From: an uncultured Eubacteriales bacterium
Lineage (GTDB): Bacteria > Bacillota > Clostridia > Oscillospirales > Oscillospiraceae
Direction of reading: 5' to 3'
Length of the DNA stretch: 5,590 bases
Assembly: GCA_900552475.1 (NCBI GenBank)
Contig: USAC01000097.1
Coordinates: 1 to 5,590 of the forward strand
Shown: positions 1 through 4,505 of the stretch, in pieces
How positions within the stretch are numbered: position 1 is the first letter of the stretch
How the letters are laid out: the number at the start of each line of letters is the position of its first letter
Program-made: the position numbers and the translations under genes
Notes under the pieces: model-generated
Databases searched by the model: none
The model's input: only the letters and a program-made list of their open reading frames with translations
Told to the model about the DNA's origin: nothing

Positions 1-81
1 CTTTCGGCTGCTTGAACAATTTTTACTTCAAAATATTGTCTAACTTTTTGGGGGGGCACTTCAATCCCGCTGGCTGCTTTT
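1..81. other. Region downstream of the gntR-type gene; no gene seen
   Basis: This short AT-rich stretch lies beyond the stop codon of the minus-strand regulator. It contains a run of seven G residues at 50-56. I could not find a convincing hairpin followed by a T-run for the minus strand, so the regulator's terminator is either weak or outside the window. No start codon with a ribosome site and no promoter with acceptable spacing is visible. Confidence 0.4.
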
Positions 82-753
82 TTATGTCAGATGGTAAATC
101 TTGATAGAGTTTTTCAGGTGCAGGTTCATCGCGAGCTTGACGCCGTCGGCGTCGCGGTTTTCGAGGTAGTCCATGATAAGCTGGTGGTCGATGCCGAAGT
201 CCTCAATGCGCTGTTGGTAGTCCGTGCCGCTGAAGGCGGTGACGAGCGCGTCGTTCAGAATTTCCGCCAAACGCGCGCCGAATTCGTTGTGCGCCGCGCG
301 GGAGATGGCGATGTGAAAGAGACGGTTGCCCTCGGAGTCGTCCTTGCCCTCTAGTTTGTGCTGCTGGTGCTGCTGGATTTTGCTGCCGAGGTCAAGAATG
401 GCGCGGATCTCCTCGTCTGTTGCGCGGATGGCGGCGTAATAGGCCATCTGCGGCTCGAGCATCAGGCGCAGCTCGTAGAGGTCGCGCAGCTTGAGCTGAA
501 TGTGCTGCAGCTGGCTGAAGCCGAAGTCGGAAAAAATCGTCGACTGCTCCGCCACATAGGTGCCGCGGCCAATCTTGATCTCGAGCACGCCCTGCCCCAC
601 GAGGTCGCGCACGGCGGAGCGGACGGTGCTGCGGCTGACGCCCAGCTCCTCGGCGAGCGCCTTCTCGTTGGGGAGCTTGTCGCCGGGATGGTATTTCTTC
701 TCAACGGTGATGAGGTAGATCAGCTTTTGCATGGCTGCGTCGGACAGTTTCAT
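82..753 (-). CDS. GntR-family transcriptional regulator, FadR subfamily (FCD effector domain)
   Basis: This is a 223-residue DNA-binding regulator. Residues about 5-68 form the winged helix-turn-helix: 'PGDKLPNEKALAEELGVSR' (23-41) and 'STVRSAVRDLVGQGVLEIKI' (42-61) match the GntR pattern, and 'GRGTYVAE' (62-69) is the wing. Residues about 88-220 are an all-helical FCD domain, starting near 'LYELRLMLEP'. The probable metal-site positions are N143, H147 (in 'NRLFHIAI'), H190 and H212; the first is Asn where the family usually has Asp. The FCD domain normally binds a small carboxylic acid, which fits a catabolic locus, but the ligand cannot be read here. The start is supported by AAGGTG at 764-759, five bases before ATG. 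The gene appears monocistronic with its own promoter and a long leader. It is separated from the IclR operon by that operon's terminator, so joint control with the other genes is unproven. Confidence 0.93.
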   Translation of the reverse strand: MKLSDAAMQKLIYLITVEKKYHPGDKLPNEKALAEELGVSRSTVRSAVRDLVGQGVLEIKIGRGTYVAEQSTIFSDFGFSQLQHIQLKLRDLYELRLMLEPQMAYYAAIRATDEEIRAILDLGSKIQQHQQHKLEGKDDSEGNRLFHIAISRAAHNEFGARLAEILNDALVTAFSGTDYQQRIEDFGIDHQLIMDYLENRDADGVKLAMNLHLKNSIKIYHLT

Positions 754-880
754 GTGAACACCTTTTCATATTCCCACGCGGCTGGCGCGGATAGTAAAAA
801 TCCCAGATGCTCATCAGAAGCTGTGCGGCCGGGCGGTGCTGTCGGTTGGCTGTGCATGGCGATGGCGGGGTGCGGCGGCT

Positions 881-915
881 CCTTTTGTTCATCCGTGAAA
901 AAGATGAACAAAAGG
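881..915. repeat. Perfect 13-bp inverted repeat (hairpin or operator) in the gntR leader
   Basis: The left arm CCTTTTGTTCATC (881-893) and right arm GATGAACAAAAGG (903-915) are exact reverse complements around a 9-base loop (894-902). Neither strand has a T-run directly after the right arm, so this is not a standard intrinsic terminator. It lies about 15-50 bases after the predicted transcription start for the GntR gene. It could therefore be an autoregulatory operator (two half-sites for a dimer) or an RNA hairpin in the 5' leader. The repeat is seen directly; the role is inference. Confidence 0.8.
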
Positions 916-935
916 TTCTGGAAAATTTCTCCTCT

Positions 936-964
936 ATTTTAGCTGATTTGGCGAAAAAAAGCAA
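936..964 (-). promoter_or_regulatory. Probable sigma-A promoter for the gntR-type gene
   Basis: On the minus strand, TTGCTT (964-959) and TAAAAT (941-936) are separated by 17 bases. The -10 matches the consensus at five of six positions and the -35 at three of six. Transcription would start near 929, giving a leader of about 175 bases that begins just before the 13-bp inverted repeat. Other starts nearer the gene are not excluded. Confidence 0.5.
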
Positions 965-1084
965 GGGGGAAAAGCGAAGTTTTCACATGTCGGAATTTAT
1001 CGGGCATTTACCGGATGTTTAGCGTGTACTCTGCAGAAATTTATGCGATTTTTCGGACGGCTTGCGGCGAAAAGGGCAGAAAAA

Positions 1085-1121
1085 GGCGGCTCCCGGCGCG
1101 TCAAAAAAACGGCCGGGAGCC
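1085..1121 (-). terminator. Intrinsic terminator of the ferredoxin-iclR-kinase operon
   Basis: GGCTCCCGGC (1088-1097) and GCCGGGAGCC (1112-1121) form a perfect 10-bp GC-rich stem with a 14-base loop. Read on the minus strand, the stem is followed by GCC and then TTTTT, with another T-run a few bases later. It begins 16 bases after the stop codon of the kinase-like gene, so it closes that operon before the GntR unit. The loop also holds a run of seven T on the minus strand, which is unusual but harmless to the call. Confidence 0.8.
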
Positions 1122-1137
1122 AGATGCTGCAGTGTGC

Positions 1138-1731
1138 TTATCGGGAGAAGGCGGTCGTGTCGGCGACGAGATCGGCGGCATGCTCCACGTCATAGGTGCG
1201 GTGGTAGTCCTCCTCCAGCGGGATCCAGCAGGCGGGGAAGGCGGGGTAATACGCGCCCTCGCGCGCTTGCAGGCGCGCGGCCTGCTCCGCCTGCGAGCAG
1301 GTGAGAAAGACGGTGAGGTCATAGTAGGGGCGCAGCGCCGGAGCGAGCGAATAGCTCCCCTCCACCACAGTCAGCGGCCGCGGCGGCAGCAGGAGAGCGG
1401 GGCGCAGCGCATCGTGCGGACAGTCATAGGCATGGTAGGCGATCTCCTCCCCGAGACGGGCGGGCTCGAGCACCTCGCGCCGCAGGCGGCCGAGGTCCAT
1501 ATTGCCGAGCGGCGTCGTGCGCCAATCGGGGCGGCGCGCCGCGAAGGGGAGGTAGAAGTCGTCCATATGCACCACGCGGCAGGGGAGCGTCTGCGCGAGC
1601 AGCGCGGCGAGCGTTGTCTTGCCGCTGCCGCAGCGCCCGTCGATGGCGAGGACGGCACACGGCACGTGGGCCAGTCGCCGGGCGATCTCATCCGCCAGCG
1701 CCTGCCGGTTGGCGAAGACCTGCGCGCTCAC
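1138..1731 (-). CDS. Uridine-kinase-like P-loop phosphotransferase
   Basis: This is a 197-residue cytosolic protein of the uridine kinase / phosphoribulokinase P-loop group. The Walker A motif is 'GRCGSGKTT' (32-40, with K38 and T39 for nucleotide phosphate). 'HMDDFYLP' (55-62) is the typical substrate-side motif of this group, 'VVEGSYSL' (122-129) sits at the second core strand, and 'YYDLTVFL' (136-143) matches the following strand. The C-terminal 'EEDYHRTY' segment is also usual in the small 'uridine kinase family' proteins of Firmicutes. True uridine phosphorylation is not certain: many members of this short family have unknown substrates. The start is GTG and overlaps the upstream iclR stop by four bases (GTGA), so translation is probably coupled. 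It is the last gene of the ferredoxin-iclR operon, just before a terminator. Its link to acyl-CoA metabolism is unclear. Confidence 0.88.
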   Translation of the reverse strand: MSAQVFANRQALADEIARRLAHVPCAVLAIDGRCGSGKTTLAALLAQTLPCRVVHMDDFYLPFAARRPDWRTTPLGNMDLGRLRREVLEPARLGEEIAYHAYDCPHDALRPALLLPPRPLTVVEGSYSLAPALRPYYDLTVFLTCSQAEQAARLQAREGAYYPAFPACWIPLEEDYHRTYDVEHAADLVADTTAFSR

Positions 1732-2477
1732 AGCTCCTGAATCTCCGCCGTGGCGAGGGCGCTGTAGCGCACGACGAGCTGGCGGACGAGCTCATAGCGC
1801 GCATCGTCCATGCGCAGGGAGGGGGCGGAGACGCTGATGGAGAAGAGCGCCTTGCCGCCGGGGCCGCAGATGGGCGCGGCCACGCAGCGCAGCCCCTCGC
1901 AGAAGAGTTGGTCGTCGTAGGCGTAGCCCTGCCGGCGGATCTGCGCGATCTGCTCGGTGAACTCCTCATATGGAATATGCAGCGTGTCGGCGTTGTTCTG
2001 ATAGACCCACTGCAGCCCGGCGCTGTTGAGGTCGGCCAGCAGCACAAGGCCGAGGCCAGTCTGGACGGCGGAGTAGCGCTCCATCAGGCTGAAGTTCGGG
2101 CGCAGGACGTGGGGACTGTCGACACGGTGGAGGTAGACGATGCGGTCGCAGTCGAGCATGGCGAGGTTAACCGTCTCGCTCGTCTCATGGCCGAGCAGCT
2201 TCATATATTTCATGGCGATGTCCATATAGCCGCTCAGGCTGCTCTGCCGCCCGGAGAGGGCGATGAACTTCGGCCCAAGACGGTATTTGCGGTTCTCGCG
2301 GTTCTGATAGATCATTCCGGCGAACTCGAGACTCTGGATGATGCGGTAGACCGAGCTCTGCGGCATGTCGATCTTCTGGGAGATGTCCTTGATGCCGATC
2401 TCCTGGCTGTCGGAGCTGAAGCAGTCGAGAATGTCGAAGGCCTTGAGCAGGGTGGAGGTATAGGAGCTTGGATTCAT
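1728..2477 (-). CDS. IclR-family transcriptional regulator
   Basis: This is a 249-residue regulator of usual IclR length. Residues about 5-68 are the winged helix-turn-helix, with 'KAFDILDCF' (12-20), recognition helix 'MPQSSVYRIIQSLEFAGMI' (38-56) and wing 'KYRLGPKF' (64-71). Residues about 85-245 are the effector domain. The family signature region is clear: 'GYAYDDQLFCEGLRCVAAPI' (184-203), then 'SISVSAPSLRM' (213-223). The open frame extends upstream to 2708, but that extension overlaps the ferredoxin gene in another frame. The ATG at 2477 is preferred because AAAGGTGA (2492-2485) lies seven bases before it; that ribosome site overlaps the ferredoxin stop codon. The gene is transcribed away from the dehydratase operon, the usual arrangement for an IclR regulator that controls its divergent neighbour and itself. 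The effector is unknown; a small organic acid or CoA-pathway intermediate is plausible. Confidence 0.93.
   Translation of the reverse strand: MNPSSYTSTLLKAFDILDCFSSDSQEIGIKDISQKIDMPQSSVYRIIQSLEFAGMIYQNRENRKYRLGPKFIALSGRQSSLSGYMDIAMKYMKLLGHETSETVNLAMLDCDRIVYLHRVDSPHVLRPNFSLMERYSAVQTGLGLVLLADLNSAGLQWVYQNNADTLHIPYEEFTEQIAQIRRQGYAYDDQLFCEGLRCVAAPICGPGGKALFSISVSAPSLRMDDARYELVRQLVVRYSALATAEIQEL
1734..1738 (-). promoter_or_regulatory. Closely spaced ribosome site for the kinase-like gene
   Basis: AGGAG lies inside the last codons of iclR and only two bases before the GTG start, closer than the usual five to nine. No better start codon is visible just downstream. With the GTGA stop-start overlap, this suggests re-initiation by ribosomes finishing iclR rather than independent initiation. 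Confidence 0.5.
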
Positions 2478-2484
2478 GGGGGAA

Positions 2485-2691
2485 TCACCTTTCTTTGCCG
2501 CCGGAGCCGCGGGCGGCGTCCGGCGGGAGGATGGCACGCGTGTAGCATTTGCATACGCAGCGCAGACATGCGGTGCAGCGGGCGCTGTCGACCCGCGCGG
2601 CGCCGCCGCGCAGCTGGATGGCCCGGTTGGGACAGATGACGACGCACGCACCGCAGGCGACGCATTTTTCCGCTGAAATAGTAACAGACAT
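2485..2691 (-). CDS. Small 2[4Fe-4S] ferredoxin
   Basis: This 68-residue protein has two cluster-binding motifs. The first is C10-X2-C13-X2-C16-X3-C20-P and the second C39-X2-C42-X2-C45-X3-C49. The second is followed by Tyr instead of the usual Pro and has one extra cysteine (C47) inside it. The protein is a little longer than the classical clostridial ferredoxin (about 55 residues) because of a charged, Gly-rich C-terminal tail. The start at 2691 is chosen over an in-frame ATG at 2751 because the upstream part would overlap the promoter; GGGTG at 2700-2696 is a weak ribosome site. It is the first gene of the minus-strand operon, seven bases before iclR. Its place opposite an acyl-CoA dehydrogenase operon suggests electron transfer to or from that pathway, but no partner is proven. 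Confidence 0.9.
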   Translation of the reverse strand: MSVTISAEKCVACGACVVICPNRAIQLRGGAARVDSARCTACLRCVCKCYTRAILPPDAARGSGGKER

Positions 2692-2701
2692 GGTACACCC
2701 G

Positions 2702-2713
2702 ATTCCAAAAAAT
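2702..2713 (+). repeat. TTCCAAAAA box, copy 1 (candidate operator half-site)
   Basis: The sequence is ATTCCAAAAAAT. It lies between the predicted ferredoxin -10 element and the ferredoxin start codon, at about the transcription start, where a bound protein would block transcription. It shares ten of twelve bases with copy 2. Confidence 0.4.
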
Positions 2714-2722
2714 CTAAATACT

Positions 2723-2751
2723 ATTCTACTATACTGTATTTTGAAAATCAA
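2723..2751 (-). promoter_or_regulatory. Promoter for the ferredoxin-iclR-kinase operon
   Basis: On the minus strand, TTGATT (2751-2746) and TAGAAT (2728-2723) are separated by exactly 17 bases. The -35 matches four of six consensus bases and the -10 five of six. Transcription would begin near 2716, leaving a short leader of about 25 bases before the ferredoxin ATG. TTCCAAAAA boxes flank it on both sides. Confidence 0.6.
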
Positions 2752-2757
2752 TTGTTA

Positions 2758-2769
2758 ATTCCAAAAATG
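2758..2769 (+). repeat. TTCCAAAAA box, copy 2 (candidate operator half-site)
   Basis: The sequence is ATTCCAAAAATG, identical to copy 3 at 11 of 12 positions. It lies immediately upstream of the -35 element of the ferredoxin promoter. Its start is 56 bases from that of copy 1 and 66 from that of copy 3. Confidence 0.4.
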
Positions 2770-2817
2770 ACAAAAATTCGCTGTAATGACTCGAAAAGTA
2801 TATATTTTCAAGAAAAA

Positions 2818-2831
2818 TTTGGGATCCCAAA
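2818..2831. promoter_or_regulatory. Perfect 14-bp palindrome, candidate IclR operator
   Basis: TTTGGGATCCCAAA is self-complementary over all 14 bases, and its right half is the third copy of the repeated box (ATCCCAAAAATG, 2824-2835). It sits roughly midway between the divergent promoters, about 50 bases upstream of the nearer plus-strand -35. IclR-type proteins bind palindromes as dimers, and the E. coli IclR site is of the TGGAAA...TTTCCA type, which this loosely resembles. Assignment to the adjacent regulator is inference. Confidence 0.5.
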
Positions 2832-2881
2832 AATGTAAAGCACCGTGAATCAGCAGACTGCACAGAAAAAATGGTAAAAAT

Positions 2882-2910
2882 TTGACAAGCATGATTTCAA
2901 ATAATGAAAT
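2882..2910 (+). promoter_or_regulatory. Possible upstream promoter for the dehydratase operon
   Basis: A perfect -35 TTGACA (2882-2887) is followed after 17 bases by TGAAAT (2905-2910), a -10 with four of six consensus bases. It lies upstream of the better-matched promoter at 2918-2946 and may be a second start or unused. Confidence 0.35.
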
Positions 2911-2917
2911 TAGCGTA

Positions 2918-2946
2918 TTGCAAAACTTGAAACGCTTTTGTATGAT
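2918..2946 (+). promoter_or_regulatory. Probable main promoter for the dehydratase / acyl-CoA dehydrogenase operon
   Basis: TTGCAA (2918-2923) and TATGAT (2941-2946) are separated by 17 bases; the -10 matches five of six and the -35 four of six consensus bases. Transcription would start near 2953, giving a leader of about 70 bases before the dehydratase ATG. A short inverted repeat (CAAAA 2921-2925, TTTTG 2936-2940) lies between the two elements, which might be a binding site but is short enough to be chance. Confidence 0.55.
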
Positions 2947-3022
2947 AACATTACAAACGTGTGATGGCATGTCATGAGGGAAAGACGACCTGCCCGCGCG
3001 TACGAATTAAGGAGGACGAAAA

Positions 3023-4474
3023 ATGAGAACGCAAGAGCAGTATCTGGAAAAACTGAAGAGCATGCGTCACAATATCTATCTCGACGGCGAGTGCATTGGC
3101 CGCGATGATCCCCGTATTGTGAAGGCGAGCTCCGCCATCCGCATGACCTTCAGTCTCGTCGATAACCCCGAGATGCACGATCTGATGACCGCGACGTCTC
3201 ACATCACCGGCAAGACCATCAACCGCTTTACCCACATCCACCAGTGTCCCGAGGATCTGCTGAAGAAGCAGGAGATGACCCGTAAGATCTGCGGCATGTG
3301 CGGCGGCTGCGTCCAGCGCTGCATGGGCATCGATATGATGAACGCCCTGTCCTCCGTCGTCAAAGACGTTGATACCAAGTACGGCACGCCCTACTATGAG
3401 CGTTTCCTGAAGTTCCTGGAGTACTTCCAGGAGAATGACCTTGTCTGCGCCGGTTCCCAGACCGACACGAAGGGCGACCGTATGGCCCGCCCCGCCGAGC
3501 AGTGGGATCCCGACCAGTATCTGCACGTTGTCGAGCGCCGCGAGGACGGCGTGATCGTACGCGGCTGCAAGGTCCACAACACCATGGCTCCCTACGCCGA
3601 TGAGCTGATCGTCCTGCCCACCCGTGTCATGGGCCCGGAGGAGAAGGACTACGCCATCGCCTTTGCCATCCCCGCCGATACCGAGGGCGTGTACCTGATC
3701 GGCCGCGAGGCGTTCTCTCAGGAGCGCGACGCGAACCTCGACGCCCCCATCACCTCCGCGGGCGATATCGAGAGCATGACCGTGTTCGATAACGTCTTCG
3801 TCCCCAACGAGCGTATCTTCCTCAACGGCGAGGTCGACTTCGCCGGTAAGCTGGCCCTGCGCTTTGCCCTGTATCACCGCCACTCCTACACCGGCTGCAA
3901 GCCCGGCATCGGCGATGTCATCATGGGCACGACCGCGCTGCTGGCCGACTATCAGAACATCAAGAAGCAGAGCCACGTCAAGGAGAAGCTGGCCGAGATG
4001 GTCAGCGTCGCCGAGCTGACGTATGCCGCTGGTATCGCCGCCTCCGTCAAGTCCGAGAAGGCCAGCTCCGGCACGCAGGTCCCCAACGTGATCTACGCCA
4101 ACGTCGGCCGCCGTCACGCGGGCCACAACATCTATCACGAGTTCAACTCCCTGTGCGACGTCGCCGGCGGCCTGCCCGCGACCGTGCCCATGACCAAGGA
4201 GTATAACAACCCCACGGTCGGCAAGTTCGTGCAGAAGTACGTCACCCGCCGCAAGGGCGTGTCCTCCGAGGACTGCTACCGCGCCTTCCTGCTGGCGAAC
4301 GACCTCCTGTGCGGCGAGTACAGCTCCGTGATCTTCCAGGTTGCCGGTGTCCATGGCGGTGGTTCCCCCATCATGGAAGATATCGCCATTCTGGGCAGCT
4401 ACGATATGAGAAAGCGCATTAACATTGCCAAGCACCTCGCCGGTATCGAAATCACCGACGACGACAAGAAGTAA
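3023..4474 (+). CDS. 4-hydroxybutyryl-CoA dehydratase / vinylacetyl-CoA delta-isomerase family protein (AbfD-like)
   Basis: This 483-residue protein belongs to the HpaB/AbfD flavoprotein family; its length is close to AbfD (about 490). Family members use FAD plus an unusual [4Fe-4S] cluster to dehydrate 4-hydroxybutyryl-CoA to crotonyl-CoA by a radical route and to isomerise vinylacetyl-CoA. By alignment from memory with C. aminobutyricum AbfD, the cluster ligands are all present: C96 and C100 in 'CVQRC', H285 in 'YHRHSY' and C292 in 'GCKPGIGDV'. Y289, K293, E250 and T187 correspond to other known active-site residues. Two oddities stand out. Extra cysteines C90 and C93 give a full CX2CX2CX3C string (90-100), and the position of the AbfD glutamate before 'HGAGSP' appears to be A441 here. 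The start is firm: AAGGAGG (3009-3015) lies seven bases before ATG. It is first in an operon with an acyl-CoA dehydrogenase. The family is secure; 4-hydroxybutyryl-CoA as substrate is likely but unproven. Confidence 0.9.
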   Translation: MRTQEQYLEKLKSMRHNIYLDGECIGRDDPRIVKASSAIRMTFSLVDNPEMHDLMTATSHITGKTINRFTHIHQCPEDLLKKQEMTRKICGMCGGCVQRCMGIDMMNALSSVVKDVDTKYGTPYYERFLKFLEYFQENDLVCAGSQTDTKGDRMARPAEQWDPDQYLHVVERREDGVIVRGCKVHNTMAPYADELIVLPTRVMGPEEKDYAIAFAIPADTEGVYLIGREAFSQERDANLDAPITSAGDIESMTVFDNVFVPNERIFLNGEVDFAGKLALRFALYHRHSYTGCKPGIGDVIMGTTALLADYQNIKKQSHVKEKLAEMVSVAELTYAAGIAASVKSEKASSGTQVPNVIYANVGRRHAGHNIYHEFNSLCDVAGGLPATVPMTKEYNNPTVGKFVQKYVTRRKGVSSEDCYRAFLLANDLLCGEYSSVIFQVAGVHGGGSPIMEDIAILGSYDMRKRINIAKHLAGIEITDDDKK

Positions 4475-4505
4475 GTCCTGTATAAACAACGAAAAGGAGC
4501 GAAAC

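Larger units (their letters stand above)
754..1084. other. Intergenic region: leader and promoter of the gntR-type gene
   Basis: This stretch of about 330 bases has no supported gene. It holds a probable promoter reading toward the GntR gene (964-936), a perfect 13-bp inverted repeat just downstream of it (881-915), and a leader of roughly 175 bases before the regulator's start codon. The part from 900 to 1060 is markedly more AT-rich than the part from 780 to 880. Short frames that stay open here lack a ribosome site at a workable distance. Confidence 0.6.
2692..3022. other. AT-rich divergent control region between the two operons
   Basis: This 331-bp region separates the ferredoxin-iclR operon from the dehydratase operon and has no supported gene. 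It holds one promoter for the minus strand (2751-2723), one good and one weaker promoter for the plus strand (2918-2946 and 2882-2910), a perfect 14-bp palindrome (2818-2831) and three copies of a TTCCAAAAA-like box. Its base composition is far lower in GC than the flanking genes, as is usual for a regulated divergent promoter region. Confidence 0.75.

Noticed and set aside
750..857. 35-residue open frame just upstream of the GntR gene, ending in an ATGA overlap with its start
   Set aside because: The overlap is tempting for a leader peptide, but there is no ribosome site near its ATG, and the sequence has no regulatory codon run or recognisable feature.
358..942. Open frame of 194 codons on the plus strand opposite the GntR gene
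   Set aside because: It is an antisense shadow of a clear GntR/FCD gene, with no recognisable domain.
1103..1109. Run of seven T (minus strand) inside the terminator loop as an independent terminator signal
   Set aside because: It lies in the loop of a perfect 10-bp stem, and no separate stem precedes it closely enough. The T-run after the full stem explains termination better.
1614..2639. Open frame of 341 codons on the plus strand opposite iclR and the kinase-like gene
   Set aside because: It overlaps three well-supported minus-strand genes, and its translation shows Arg/Ala/Gly-rich shadow composition. No ribosome site was noted.
2478..2708. N-terminal extension of the IclR protein (77 extra residues)
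   Set aside because: The extension is the ferredoxin gene read in another frame, with shadow composition. The ATG at 2477 has a well-placed ribosome site and gives the normal IclR length.
2925..2940. CcpA cre-like sequence (TTGAAACGCTTTTG) between the -35 and -10 of the dehydratase promoter
   Set aside because: When the central CG is aligned with the cre consensus, the conserved TG and other flanking bases are out of register by one, so it does not match a real cre site.
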